A DNA stretch of 64,000 bases from Halomonas alkalisoli (GCF_021412585.1 NZ_JAKCMI010000021.1:1-64000), one strand, 5' to 3'. Counted from the first letter of the stretch, positions 8,240-17,325 are shown. The notes: generated by a model from the letters alone, not told the origin. Numbers and translations are program-made.

Positions 8240-9073
8240 TCAGCGAGCGCCCAGGCGCAGCGCCGGGTGGCGGTTCACGTCCTTGTAGAGCAGGTAGCGG
8301 AACGGCCCGGGGCCGCCGGCGTAGCAGGCCTGGGGGCAAAAGGCGCGCAGCCACATGAAGTCGCCGGCCTCGACCTCGACCCAGTCCTGGTTGAGGTGAT
8401 AGACCGCCTTGCCCTCCAACACATAGAGCCCATGCTCCATGACATGGGTCTCGTCGAAGGGGATCACGGCGCCGGGCTGGAAGGTGACGATGTTGACGTG
8501 CATGTCATGGCGTACGTCGGCCGGGTCGACGAAGCGAGTGGTGGCCCAGCGCTCGTCGGTGTCCGGCATCGGCGTCGGCGCGATATCGTTCTCGTTGACC
8601 ACGAACGCCTCCGGCACCTCGATGCCCTCGACGAACTCATAGGCCTTGCGCACCCAGTGGAAGCGCACCGGGGCATCGGACTCGTTGCGCAGCTGCCAGT
8701 GGCTGCCCGGTGGCAGGAAGGCGTAGCCGCCCGCGGCCATGCGGTGGCGCTCGCCGGCCAGCGTCAGGGTCATCTCCCCTTCCACCACGAACAGGACGCC
8801 CTCGGCCCCGGGATCGAGCTCGGGCTTCTCGCTGCCGCCCCCCGGCGACACCTCCATGATGTACTGGCAGAAGGTCTCGGCAAAGCCGGAGAGCGGCCGT
8901 GCCAGCACCCATAGCCGGGTGTTGTCCCAGAACGGCAGGTTGCTGGTGACGATATCGCCGAACACCCCCTTGGGGATCACGGCGTAGGCCTCGGTGAAGA
9001 CTGCTCGGTCCGAAAGCAGCTGGGTCTGGGGCGGATGCCCCCCGCGGGGGGCATAATACGTGCGTTGGCTCAT
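8240..9073 (-). CDS. allE: (S)-ureidoglycine aminohydrolase
   Basis: A 277-residue double-cupin enzyme that releases ammonia from (S)-ureidoglycine to give (S)-ureidoglycolate, directly feeding AllA. Two cupin halves are visible: residues about 60-135 (FCQYIMEVSPGGGSEKPE, then EGVLFVVEGEMTLTLAGE, AFLPPGSHW) and about 180-270 (NIVTFQPGAVIPFDETHVMEHGLYVLEGK). The second half carries the metal-binding His/Glu/His set (ETHVMEHGLYVLEG and AFCPQACYAGG). MSQRTYYAPRGGHPPQT is the typical start. Flanked on both sides by inverted copies of the structured repeat. Confidence 0.94.
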   Translation of the reverse strand: MSQRTYYAPRGGHPPQTQLLSDRAVFTEAYAVIPKGVFGDIVTSNLPFWDNTRLWVLARPLSGFAETFCQYIMEVSPGGGSEKPELDPGAEGVLFVVEGEMTLTLAGERHRMAAGGYAFLPPGSHWQLRNESDAPVRFHWVRKAYEFVEGIEVPEAFVVNENDIAPTPMPDTDERWATTRFVDPADVRHDMHVNIVTFQPGAVIPFDETHVMEHGLYVLEGKAVYHLNQDWVEVEAGDFMWLRAFCPQACYAGGPGPFRYLLYKDVNRHPALRLGAR

Positions 9074-9142
9074 GATGCGTCCTGAAAGAATGCCAAAGAT
9101 AGCGCTCTAGCTATCGTGACGGGTGCGTCTTTCGGGGCTGAA

Positions 9143-9242
9143 CCGTCGACAGGCCTTCGAGGAGGCGCTGTGAACCCCTCCCTGGGCGCTACCTTCGCCA
9201 TCCATGGCGAAGGACCTCCTCTTCGGCCTGTCCCCGGCGCCC
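9143..9242 (-). repeat. Structured dispersed repeat, copy 2
   Basis: About 100 bp between puuE and allE in the orientation opposite to copy 1. Internal hairpin TTCGCCATCCATGGCGAA and end CCTGTCCCCGGCGCC. Relative to copies 1 and 3 the hairpin stem sequence differs on both sides in a compensated way. Confidence 0.85.
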
Positions 9243-9280
9243 CTCGTAAAGCAGCTAGGCTGTCCTGTCGGGGTTCGACG

Positions 9281-10213
9281 TCAGCGCGCCGGTGCCGGGT
9301 GATGCTCGGCCCAGTGCCGCGCGATGTCCACCCTGCGAGTCACCCAGACCCGGTCGTGGGCCTCGATATGGTCGAGAAACCGCTGCAGGGCGCGGAATCG
9401 GCCGGGGCGGCCCAGCAGCCGGCAGTGCATGCCCACCGAGAGCATTTTCGGCGACTCCTCCCCTTCCGCATAGAGCACGTCGAAGGCGTCGCGCAAATAG
9501 CTGAAAAAGTGGTCGGCGGTGTTGAAGCCCTGGGGCGCGGCGAAGCGCATGTCGTTGCTGTCCAGGGTATAGGGCACGATCAGGTGATCGTGTTCGCGAC
9601 CCTGGCTATCCGCCTGGCGAGTCCAGAACGGCAGGTCGTCCCCGTAGTAGTCACTGTCATAGAGGAAGCCACCCTCGTCGAGCACCAGCCGTCGGGTGTT
9701 CGGGCTATCACGGCCGGTGTACCAGCCCAGCGGCTTCTCGCCATAGAGGCGCTGGAAAATCTCCATCGCCTGCTGCAGATGCTCTCGCTCGACGTGCTCC
9801 GGCACGTCCTGATAATGAATCCAGCGATAGCCGTGGCAGGCGATCTCATGGCCCAGCTCCTTGAAAGCCTGGGCCACTTCCGGGTGACGCTCCAGCGCCA
9901 TGGCAACGCCGAACACCGTCAGCGGCAGGCCGCGCCGTTCGAACTCGCGCAGGATGCGCCAGACCCCGGCCCGGGAGCCATATTCGTAGATTGACTCCAT
10001 GCTCAGGTGGCGGTCGGGAAACGAAGGGGCACCGATGATCTCGGATAGGAACTGCTCGGACCCCGAATCGCCATGCAGGACGCAATTCTCGCCGCCCTCT
10101 TCGTAGTTGAGCACGAACTGTACGGCGATCTTCGCCTTGCCGGGCCAGTTGGCGTGGGGGGGCGTGCGGCCATAGCCGATCAAGTCGCGGGGATAATAAC
10201 TGCTTACGCTCAT
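9281..10213 (-). CDS. puuE: Allantoinase, polysaccharide-deacetylase type (PuuE/HpxB)
   Basis: A 310-residue enzyme that hydrolyses allantoin to allantoate. It belongs to the NodB/polysaccharide deacetylase fold rather than the amidohydrolase AllB family. Landmarks: YYPRDLIGYGRTPPHANWPG, IAVQFVLNYEEGGENCVLHG, SMESIYEYGSRAGVWRILRE, HEIACHGYRWIHYQ, GWYTGRDSPNTRRL and DSDYYGDDLPFW, all typical of PuuE. I start at the ATG at 10213 (MSVSSYYP) because AGAGGA lies at the right distance; a TTG three bases earlier has no advantage. A 600 bp AT-rich region with several GTATAC sites separates it from the divergent racemase gene. Confidence 0.94.
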   Translation of the reverse strand: MSVSSYYPRDLIGYGRTPPHANWPGKAKIAVQFVLNYEEGGENCVLHGDSGSEQFLSEIIGAPSFPDRHLSMESIYEYGSRAGVWRILREFERRGLPLTVFGVAMALERHPEVAQAFKELGHEIACHGYRWIHYQDVPEHVEREHLQQAMEIFQRLYGEKPLGWYTGRDSPNTRRLVLDEGGFLYDSDYYGDDLPFWTRQADSQGREHDHLIVPYTLDSNDMRFAAPQGFNTADHFFSYLRDAFDVLYAEGEESPKMLSVGMHCRLLGRPGRFRALQRFLDHIEAHDRVWVTRRVDIARHWAEHHPAPAR

Positions 10214-10819
10214 CAAGGACGTTCCTCTTGTTCTTTCTGGCTGGTTCTTCCTGGCTGGTTCTTTCTCGCCAGCCCTTCCTGGCTCGCTCTTCCTGCCTCA
10301 CGGGGCCAAGGCGCTGCCTGGCAACATCATGATGCGACAATTAATGTATACAATAGAAAAGTATACTGTACCCACTCCTATTGCAAGGCATCGGCACCAA
10401 CCTATTGAAGGGCCATTGGAGCCATGACATCTGGAACCGCTGCCGCTCTTACTCCTCATAGCATTAGCTTTTGTATACAAAAAATCAAGGCAACGTACTC
10501 GATATCTACCTATATCGCCGAATGCACCCGTCCCCTCGCAGCGCAGGCTGACAGCTGGCGTCACCACCCGGACAATAGTGTATACAACAACTTCTCCTCA
10601 TGGTCGCCAATACCCTATGTCCTTTCAGAAATACGACCTAGGTCTAACGGCCAGAAAACGCTGAAATTCCTGCATTAATTGAATAAACATTTGTTTTTGA
10701 ACAATAAAAACTCATGATCAGCACATCAACGGAATGCTTGCGCACACGACGCTGCCCGTCTATCTTGTGTACAAAGACATTTCATTTTGTTCACAACAAA
10801 TCTCACCGCGGAGTTCCCG
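10214..10819. promoter_or_regulatory. Divergent control region of puuE and the hpxA-like racemase
   Basis: A 606 bp gene-free stretch. It holds four palindromes with a GTATAC core: TGTATACA at 10345-10352, AGTATACT at 10360-10367, a perfect 14-bp palindrome at 10469-10482 (TTTTGTATACAAAA) and TGTATACA at 10579-10586. A variant, TTGTGTACAA, is at 10765-10774. Next to puuE is a 14-bp near-tandem repeat (two units, 10235-10262). Short open frames here look like noise: they have no Shine-Dalgarno and no family resemblance. Confidence 0.65.
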
Positions 10820-11587
10820 ATGCAGATACGCGTCATCAACCCCAACACCACCCTGGCCATGACCGCGAAAATTGGTGCGGCCGCCCAGCGCATAGCCGCG
10901 CCAGGCACACATATTGCCGCCACTCAGCCCGCCAGCGGCCCGGTTTCCATCGAGAGCCACTTCGACGAGGCGATCAGCGCCGTCGGCGTGCTGGAGGAAG
11001 TGCTGGCCGGAGAGCGTGAGGGGGCGGACGCCTATGTCATTGCCTGCTTCGGCGACCCGGGGCTGATGGCCGCCCGTGAGCTGACCCGTGCCCCGGTGAT
11101 CGGAATCGCCGAGGCGGCCTTTCACATGGCCGCCCTGATCAGCACCCGCTTCTCCATCGTCACCACCCTGGGGCGTACCGGCATCATCGCCGAGCACCTG
11201 CTGGAGCAGTATGGCTTTCGCCATCACTGCCGACGGGTCCGTGCCGCCGAGATCCCGGTGCTGGATCTGGAGGAGAACGGGGAGATGGCGCTGAATCGCA
11301 TCATCGACGAGTGCCGTCGCGCCCGAGACGAGGACAACATCGGCGCCATCGTGCTTGGCTGCGGCGGCATGGCCGACCTGACCGAGGAAATCAGCCGGGC
11401 GGTAGGGCTTCCCGTCATAGAGGGCGTTACCGCCGCCGTGAAGCTGTCCGAGGCGGTGGTCGGCCTGGGGCTTGGCACCAGCAAGCATGGCGACCTGGCC
11501 TTCCCAAGACCCAAGGCCTTTACCGGCCAGTTCGAGCACTTTTCCGGCCTGACACCCATCGGCCGGGCACTCCCCAAGCAAGAGTAA
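10820..11587 (+). CDS. hpxA: Allantoin/hydantoin racemase family protein
   Basis: A 255-residue Asp/Glu/hydantoin racemase family enzyme. Both catalytic cysteines are present: Cys76 (VIACFGDPG) and Cys181 (VLGCGGMADL). In Klebsiella and Pseudomonas purine clusters the HpxA homologue interconverts allantoin enantiomers so that a stereospecific allantoinase can use both. The divergent puuE gene here makes that role likely, though hydantoin racemase activity cannot be excluded. The ATG at 10820 (MQIRVINPNTT) with GGAG upstream was chosen over an earlier in-frame codon at 10787. A permease gene follows on the same strand. Confidence 0.82.
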   Translation: MQIRVINPNTTLAMTAKIGAAAQRIAAPGTHIAATQPASGPVSIESHFDEAISAVGVLEEVLAGEREGADAYVIACFGDPGLMAARELTRAPVIGIAEAAFHMAALISTRFSIVTTLGRTGIIAEHLLEQYGFRHHCRRVRAAEIPVLDLEENGEMALNRIIDECRRARDEDNIGAIVLGCGGMADLTEEISRAVGLPVIEGVTAAVKLSEAVVGLGLGTSKHGDLAFPRPKAFTGQFEHFSGLTPIGRALPKQE

Positions 11588-11681
11588 GCACCACAGAAAG
11601 CCGCCAGCGGAATAGCGGCCCTATACGGCACGGACGACCGACAACGATAAATTTGGCAAACATCCTTGCGAGGACACAATA

Positions 11682-13058
11682 ATGAGCGATCCGACAGCAA
11701 AGGCGCAGCCCGGCGCCCCGGACATCACTTTGGGCACGACACATGACGCCACCAAGGGCATAGGGGAGGAGAGCCTGGCCCCCCAGCAGACCCGCATCAT
11801 GGGGCGGCCCTCCTACTTCCTGGCCTGGTTCGGCGGGTGCGTATCCATCGGCACCTTCGCCATGGGCTCCAGCGTGGTCGGCACGCTGAACCTGATCCAG
11901 GCGACACTCGCCATTGCCATCGGCTGTTTCGTGATCGGCATCGCGCTCGCCATCAATGGCGCAGCCGGCTACAAGTACGGCATCCCTTTCATGGTTCAGG
12001 CGCGCAGCGCCTTCGGCTTTGCCGGCACACGCATACCCGGCCTCGTCCGCGCCGTTCCCGCCGTGGTGTGGTACGGCTTCCAGAGCTGGATCGGGGCCGG
12101 TGCGCTGAACATGGTATCGGCCACCCTGTTCGGCTTCGACAACCTGATCTTCTACTTCATCACCTTCCAGTTCCTGCAGATCGGCCTCTCGGTAATGGGC
12201 TTCCAGGGCATCAAGTGGCTGGAGAACATCGGCAGCGGTTTCATCCTCGTCTCGCTGATGTACATGTTCTATGCCACGGTGCAGCGCTATGGCGATGAGC
12301 TTTCCGCCAACCTGCTGACCATGGAAGGTTCATGGGGCATGCCGTTCTGGGGCGCCACCATGCTGTTCCTGGGTATCTACAGCACCATGATGCTCAACGT
12401 CAGCGACTACTCCCGCGAGCACAAGAAGGGAACCGGCCCGGGCCTGCTGACCACCATCTACGCCATGTCGATCCTGCCCTGCACCATGTTCATGGGCCTG
12501 ATCGGCTTCATGGTCTCGGAAGCCACCGGCACCGCCGACCCCATCCAGGTCTTCGCCAATGCCGTGGACAACACCCCCCTGCTGATGACCACCCTGCTGT
12601 TCATCGCCTTCGCCCAGGTCACCACCAACGTGCTCAACAACGTGGTGCCGCCGACCTACGTGCTGATGGACGTGTTCAAGCTGAAGTTCCCCATCGCCAC
12701 CGTGATCGTCGGGCTGCTGGCCTTCGCCACCTTCCCCTGGAAGCTGGTGCAACCGGAATCCGCCGCCGGCCTGCAGCTGTTCGTGCAGACCTACTCCGCC
12801 TTCCTCGGCCCGATCTTTGCCATCCTGGTCGTCGACTACTACATCATTCGTCGCCGCACCCTGGATATCGGCAAGCTGTATGACGAGACCGGTCCCTACC
12901 AGGGCGTCAACTATGCCGCACTGATCGCCACCGCCGTCGGCATCGTGTCCGCCCTGACCTTCTCAGCCGTCTCCTGGTACGCCAGCCTGATCCCCGCCGG
13001 CATTACCTACTACCTGTTGATGCAGCACTGGGGCCCCTGCCAGCGCTTCCGTCAGTGA
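11682..13058 (+). CDS. NCS1 family permease (allantoin/purine/hydantoin type)
   Basis: A 458-residue nucleobase-cation-symport-1 transporter with about 12 membrane helices. Landmarks: RPSYFLAWFGGCVSIGTFAMGSS in helix 1, the conserved RSAFGFAGTRIPGLVRAVPAVVWYGFQ in the helix 2-3 region, and YIIRRRTLDIGKLYDETGPY late. The family imports allantoin, cytosine, hydantoins, uracil or thiamine. Its place behind the allantoin racemase gene and opposite puuE makes allantoin the best guess (inference). GAGGAC lies upstream of the ATG. It ends the plus unit before two strong hairpins. Confidence 0.88.
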   Translation: MSDPTAKAQPGAPDITLGTTHDATKGIGEESLAPQQTRIMGRPSYFLAWFGGCVSIGTFAMGSSVVGTLNLIQATLAIAIGCFVIGIALAINGAAGYKYGIPFMVQARSAFGFAGTRIPGLVRAVPAVVWYGFQSWIGAGALNMVSATLFGFDNLIFYFITFQFLQIGLSVMGFQGIKWLENIGSGFILVSLMYMFYATVQRYGDELSANLLTMEGSWGMPFWGATMLFLGIYSTMMLNVSDYSREHKKGTGPGLLTTIYAMSILPCTMFMGLIGFMVSEATGTADPIQVFANAVDNTPLLMTTLLFIAFAQVTTNVLNNVVPPTYVLMDVFKLKFPIATVIVGLLAFATFPWKLVQPESAAGLQLFVQTYSAFLGPIFAILVVDYYIIRRRTLDIGKLYDETGPYQGVNYAALIATAVGIVSALTFSAVSWYASLIPAGITYYLLMQHWGPCQRFRQ

Positions 13059-13065
13059 TCCCGCT

Positions 13066-13087
13066 CCGCCCGGCCACGGCCGGGCGG
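13066..13087 (+). terminator. GC-rich hairpin after the NCS1 permease gene
   Basis: A perfect 10-bp stem CCGCCCGGCC / GGCCGGGCGG with a 2-nt loop starts 8 bp after the stop codon. No T-tract follows. Confidence 0.5.
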
Positions 13088-13144
13088 GCGATCACCGCCT
13101 CCGGCTTGATGACCGGCCACATCCGAATCCAGACTGCCAAACCT

Positions 13145-13203
13145 ATTCCCACTCATGCAGAAGCCCCGAGCCTAAGGCTCGGGGCTTCTGCATGAGTGGG
13201 AAT
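13145..13203. terminator. 59-bp perfect palindrome, probable bidirectional terminator
   Basis: Two 29-base arms (13145-13173 and 13175-13203) are exact reverse complements around a single A at 13174. The inner part GAAGCCCCGAGCC / GGCTCGGGGCTTC resembles a terminator stem. It lies between the convergent NCS1 gene and the GntR remnant and ABC operon. The length and lack of any mismatch are unusual for a simple terminator. Confidence 0.7.
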
Positions 13204-13255
13204 GGCCAAAGGGTCCACTGACGCCCGCATGATGCGGCTCCCACCCGACTACTTG

Positions 13256-13355
13256 TTAAAACGCCAGGAAGACTTCACCCTCCGTCACATCGGGCTTACC
13301 GATGGAGAGGGAGGCCTCGATGGCCTTGAGGTGGCGGCTCATGAAGGCAGCGGCG
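13256..13355 (-). pseudogene. 3' fragment of a GntR (FCD) regulator gene
   Basis: Read on minus, this encodes AAAFMSRHLKAIEASLSI followed by a divergent tail to a TAA at 13256-13258. The same residues form the C-terminus of the intact GntR regulator at 19330-20079. Bases 13300-13348 are identical to 19383-19431 (49 of 49); similarity stops abruptly upstream, next to the end of the ABC ATPase gene. There is no start codon or DNA-binding domain, so it is a broken gene end. Its tail differs from that of the intact copy, so it came from a paralogue or a diverged duplicate. Confidence 0.75.
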
Positions 13356-13382
13356 CGCTGCCTCCGCGATGCGACTCAGGCA

Positions 13383-14390
13383 TCACGCCCCCAGCCGATA
13401 ACAGGCCGCCCAGTGAGTGTCGCTCAACGGCCGGACGATCGGCACCGCCGCCAGACAGTCGTCGGTCGCCTGCGGGCAGCGTGGCGCAAAGGCACAGCCC
13501 CGCGGCAGTTCGGCAAGGTCGGGCGGCGCGCCGGGAATCGCCTGCAGCCGCTGGCCGCGCTGCGCGCCCGACGCACGCGAGGCCATCAGGCCCTGGGTAT
13601 AGGGGTGACGCGGCTGCCCGATGATCTCCTCGACCTTCCCCGACTCGACGATGCGCCCGGCATACATCACCGCAATACGATCGGAGACCTCGTTGGCAAC
13701 GCCCATGTCATGGGTGACGAAGATCACCGACATCCCCAGCTCGCGCTGCAGGTCGCGCAGCAACAACAGAATCTGGATCTGCACCGTGGCGTCCAGCGCC
13801 GTCGTCGGCTCGTCGGCGAGCAGCAGCTTGGGCCGGCAGGAGAGCGCCAGCGCGATCATCGCCCGCTGACTCATGCCCCCGGAAAGTTCATGGGGATAGT
13901 TGGCCAGGCGGCGCTGGGGCGAGGGGATGCGGACCAGTTCGAACAGCTCCAGCGCCCGGGCCATGCCCTCGCGCCGGCTGACGCCTTCATGCCGACACGC
14001 CGTCTCGGCGATCTGCTCGCCGATGCGGTAGACCGGATCGAAGGCCAGCATCGGCTCCTGGAAGATCATCGATGCCGTGCGACCGCGAAAACGGGTCAAC
14101 TGGCGCTGTGACATGGCCAGCACGTCCTGGCCATCGACACTGACCCGGCCCGAGATCTGCGTGCGCCGCTCCGGCAGCAGGCACATCAGGGTACGCAGGG
14201 TCACGCTCTTGCCGGAGCCGCTCTCGCCGAGAATGGTCAATACCTCGCCGCGGCCGAGAGTCAGGTCGACCCCGTTGACGGCGTGCACCTGGCGGGTCGG
14301 GGTGCGAAAACGCACCGTCAGGTCGGTGATTTCCACCAGCGGGGCCTGAGTCGCGGCAGCGGCGGCGGGCTTGGCAGCAGCTAGGGTCAT
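13383..14390 (-). CDS. Peptide/nickel-type ABC transporter ATPase (DppD/OppD-like)
   Basis: A 335-residue cytoplasmic ATPase. Walker A GESGSGKS, Q-loop MIFQEPMLAFDP, signature LSGGMSQR, Walker B LLLADEPTTALD and the switch His in VTHDMGV are all intact. The C-terminal oligopeptide-transporter extension has the Cys-rich CAFAPRCPQATDDC that binds a 4Fe-4S cluster in this subgroup. It is the last gene of a five-gene minus operon, and its start overlaps the stop of the preceding ATPase gene by four bases. Confidence 0.92.
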   Translation of the reverse strand: MTLAAAKPAAAAATQAPLVEITDLTVRFRTPTRQVHAVNGVDLTLGRGEVLTILGESGSGKSVTLRTLMCLLPERRTQISGRVSVDGQDVLAMSQRQLTRFRGRTASMIFQEPMLAFDPVYRIGEQIAETACRHEGVSRREGMARALELFELVRIPSPQRRLANYPHELSGGMSQRAMIALALSCRPKLLLADEPTTALDATVQIQILLLLRDLQRELGMSVIFVTHDMGVANEVSDRIAVMYAGRIVESGKVEEIIGQPRHPYTQGLMASRASGAQRGQRLQAIPGAPPDLAELPRGCAFAPRCPQATDDCLAAVPIVRPLSDTHWAACYRLGA

Positions 14391-15460
14391 GTCGGGCTCT
14401 CCTCTGACAGGCGCTTGATGGGGACGGCACCGGCCATGACCTCATCGGCACGCCGGCAGGCCACCTGATGAGCCGTACCGCAGGCTTCGAGCGCCGGCTC
14501 CGCGGCGCGGCAGGCCTCCTCGACCATCGGGCAGCGCGGGCAGAAGCGACAGCCCGGCGGCAGGTCGATGGGGTTGGGCGGGTCGCCGACGAGCGGCGCC
14601 TGCTCGGTGCGCTGGTCGGGATTCATCGACGGCATCGCCGACAGCAGCGCCCGGGTATAGGGATGCGCCGGGGCGCGATATAGCGCCTCCACCTCGCCCA
14701 TCTCGGCGACCTTGCCGAGATACATCACCATCACCCGGTCGCTGATGTAACGCACCACGTTGAGGTCGTGGGAGATGAACAGATAGGTCAGGCCATACTC
14801 CTGCTTGAGATCCATCAGCAGGTTGAGCACCTGGGCCTCCACCGACTTGTCGAGGGCCGACACCGCCTCGTCGAGGATCAACAGCCGCGGCTCCAGCGCC
14901 AGGGCCCGGGCGATATTGACCCGCTGGCGCTGGCCCCCCGACAGCTCGTGCGGATAGCGATGCGCGAACAGGCTCGCCGAGAGGCCGACCTGGTCAAGCA
15001 GGCGCCGCGCCCGCTGGCGCGATTCGCGGCGCGTCACGCCGTGCACCTGGGGGCCGAAGGCGATGGAGTCCTCGACGCTCATCCGCGGGTTGAGCGAGGC
15101 ATAGGAGTTCTGGAACACCATCTGCACCTGGCGCCGCATCGCGCGCACGGAAATGCCGCCGTACTGGCCGATCGGGTCGCCGTCGAAGACCATCTCGCCG
15201 TCATCCGCGGCCAGCAGGTGCATCAGCAGGCGCGCGGTGGTCGACTTGCCGCAGCCGGACTCGCCGACGATCCCCAGCGTCTCGCCCTTGAAGACATCGA
15301 AGTCGACGCCGTCCACGGCGTGCACCCGGGAGGCCTGGCGGCCGAATCCGCCCCGGGCAATGGTGAAGTGTTTCTTGAGACCGCGCACCCGCAACAGCGG
15401 CTGCGCCTTGCCGCCGCGGTCCAGTGAGGCGCTCCCGGAGAACGATTGCGATTTCATCAT
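14387..15460 (-). CDS. Peptide/nickel-type ABC transporter ATPase (DppF/OppF-like)
   Basis: A 357-residue ATPase partner of the gene at 13383. Walker A GESGCGKST, Q-loop MVFQNSYASLNPR, signature LSGGQRQR, Walker B LLILDEAVSALD and switch ISHDLNV are present, followed by the HPYTRALL segment and the Cys motif CRFCPRCPMVEEAC. It starts at ATG 15460 and overlaps the end of the permease gene by four bases. In the Walker B region the usual DEPxSALD proline is alanine (DEAVSALD), which is tolerated in this subgroup. Confidence 0.92.
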   Translation of the reverse strand: MMKSQSFSGSASLDRGGKAQPLLRVRGLKKHFTIARGGFGRQASRVHAVDGVDFDVFKGETLGIVGESGCGKSTTARLLMHLLAADDGEMVFDGDPIGQYGGISVRAMRRQVQMVFQNSYASLNPRMSVEDSIAFGPQVHGVTRRESRQRARRLLDQVGLSASLFAHRYPHELSGGQRQRVNIARALALEPRLLILDEAVSALDKSVEAQVLNLLMDLKQEYGLTYLFISHDLNVVRYISDRVMVMYLGKVAEMGEVEALYRAPAHPYTRALLSAMPSMNPDQRTEQAPLVGDPPNPIDLPPGCRFCPRCPMVEEACRAAEPALEACGTAHQVACRRADEVMAGAVPIKRLSEESPT

Positions 15461-16353
15461 AGCTTGACGTCCATGGCCGAGCGCAGCCCGTCGCTGAGCA
15501 TGTTGAAGCAGATCGACACCGTGAAGATCATCATCCCCGGCAGCACCGCCACCCAGGGATTGACGTAGATGGCATCGCGCATGGTGTTGAGCATCAGCCC
15601 CCACTCCGGCATCGGCGGCCTGGCCCCCAGGCCCAGGAAGGAGAGGCCCGAGGCGAGGATCATGCTGACGCTGATCAACGAGGTGGCATAGACGAAGATC
15701 GGCCCCAGCACGTTGCCCAGCACATGGCGGCGGATGATGGTCAGGCTTCGGGCGCCGCTGGCGCGGGCCGCCTCGATGTAGTCGACGCTGCGTACCTGGG
15801 TGGTCACGCTCTCCGCGACTCGGGCGATGGGCGGTATGAAGACCACCGTCAGCGACAGCAGCGAGTTGACCAGCCCGGCCCCCAGCGCACCGGCCAGCGC
15901 CACGGCCAGCAGCACCGCGGGGAAGGCGTAGAAGACATCGATCACGCGCATGATCACGCTGTTGGTCTTGCCGCCGACGAAGCCGGCGACGATGCCGATG
16001 GCGCTGCCGATCACGAAGGCGTTGATCACCGGCATCACGCCGATCAGCAGCGACAGCCGGGCACCGTGAATCAGCCGCGACAGCACGTCGCGACCCAGCT
16101 CGTCGCTGCCCAGGGGAAAGCCCGGCGAGCCGATCGGCTGCAGGCGACTGAGCATGCTGGTCTGGAAGGGGCTGGCCGGCGCCACCCACGGCGCAAACAC
16201 CGCTGCCAGCACGATCAGCAGCAGCACGATGGCGGACACCAGGGCCACCGGGTCGCGGCACAGGCGGCCGAACACCGAGCGCCAGTAGCCCTTGACCGGC
16301 GCCGAGGGAGGCGCCTGGGAGGCGGCCTGGCCGCCCTCGAGGGTAAGTGACAT
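15457..16353 (-). CDS. Peptide-type ABC transporter permease (DppC-like)
   Basis: A 298-residue inner-membrane protein with an N-terminal OppC_N helix (DPVALVSAIVLLLIVLAAVFAP) and a BPD_transp_1 domain. Landmarks: SPGFPLGSDELGRDVLSRLIHGARLSL and the EAA loop YIEAARASGARSLTIIRRHVLGN. It pairs with the permease at 16372 and is translationally coupled to the ATPase gene that follows. Confidence 0.92.
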   Translation of the reverse strand: MSLTLEGGQAASQAPPSAPVKGYWRSVFGRLCRDPVALVSAIVLLLIVLAAVFAPWVAPASPFQTSMLSRLQPIGSPGFPLGSDELGRDVLSRLIHGARLSLLIGVMPVINAFVIGSAIGIVAGFVGGKTNSVIMRVIDVFYAFPAVLLAVALAGALGAGLVNSLLSLTVVFIPPIARVAESVTTQVRSVDYIEAARASGARSLTIIRRHVLGNVLGPIFVYATSLISVSMILASGLSFLGLGARPPMPEWGLMLNTMRDAIYVNPWVAVLPGMMIFTVSICFNMLSDGLRSAMDVKL

Positions 16354-16371
16354 AGCGTACTCCTCGGCCGT

Positions 16372-17325
16372 TCAGCCGCGCTGGATCCGGGGGTCCAGGC
16401 GCGCCTGGGCCAGATCGACGATGAGGTTGAGCATCACGAAGAACAGCGCCAGCACCAGGATGGTGCCCTGCAGGATCGGCAGGTCACGCTGGAAGATGGC
16501 GTTATTGAGCAGCAGGCCGGTACCCGGCCACGAGAACACCGTCTCGACCAGGATCGACCCACCCAGCAGATAGCCCAGCTGCAGCCCCATCACCGCCAGG
16601 GCCGTGGGTGCCACGTTCTTGACCACATGGCGAAACACCTGACGCTCGGCCAGGCCCTTGGCGCGCAGCGCCTCGACGAACTCATGGGCCAGGATATCGG
16701 CGACCATGGCACGCACCGTGCGCGTGACCACGCCCATGGGGATCACCGACAGGGTCACGGCAGGCAGGATCAGGTGGCGCAGATAGGCCCACTCGAAGGC
16801 CCAGTCGCTGGAGCTGCCGGGCCCGGCCCCCGAGGAGGGCAGCCAGTTGAGCTCCACCGAGAACACGATCACCAGCAGCATGCCCAACCAGTAATGCGGC
16901 ACGCTGACGCCGCCCACCGCGATTCCGGTGACCAGGCGATCCAGCAGCGAGCCCTGGAAGTAGCCGGCCAGGGTGCCGAACACGCAGCCCAGGGTGAAGC
17001 CGATCAGCGAGGCGGCCACCGCCAGCAGCAGGGTGTTCTTCAATGCGCTGAACACTTCCGCGGTGACCGCCCGGCCGTTGGCCGCCGACAGCCCCAGGTC
17101 GCCCTGCACCGCGCGCAGCACCCAGCGGCCGTACTGCTCCGGCAGCGGGCGGTCGAAGCCATAGGCGCGCTGCACCATTGCCACCACCTCGGACGGCGCA
17201 TCCGCCGACACCACCGCGTCCATTGGATCGCCCGGGGAGAGGTGAACCAGCGAGAAGCAGAAGAAGCTCACTGCCAGCGTAATGGGAATGACGTAGAGCA
17301 CGCGCTTGAGGAAATAGATAGGCAT
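16372..17325 (-). CDS. Peptide-type ABC transporter permease (DppB-like)
   Basis: A 317-residue membrane protein. The ATG giving MPIYFLKRVLYVIPITLAV is preceded by GGAG and gives the standard DppB N-terminus; an earlier in-frame ATG would add 11 residues overlapping the leader. Landmarks: HLSPGDPMDAV, the EAA-type loop FVEALRAKGLAERQVFRHVVKN, and the C-terminal FSWPGTGLLLNNAIFQRDLPILQG. The gap to the next gene is short, consistent with one operon. Confidence 0.92.
   Translation of the reverse strand: MPIYFLKRVLYVIPITLAVSFFCFSLVHLSPGDPMDAVVSADAPSEVVAMVQRAYGFDRPLPEQYGRWVLRAVQGDLGLSAANGRAVTAEVFSALKNTLLLAVAASLIGFTLGCVFGTLAGYFQGSLLDRLVTGIAVGGVSVPHYWLGMLLVIVFSVELNWLPSSGAGPGSSSDWAFEWAYLRHLILPAVTLSVIPMGVVTRTVRAMVADILAHEFVEALRAKGLAERQVFRHVVKNVAPTALAVMGLQLGYLLGGSILVETVFSWPGTGLLLNNAIFQRDLPILQGTILVLALFFVMLNLIVDLAQARLDPRIQRG

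Noticed and set aside
10424-10678. 84-codon frame in the puuE-hpxA intergenic region
   Set aside because: No ribosome site or motif, and it runs over two operator palindromes.
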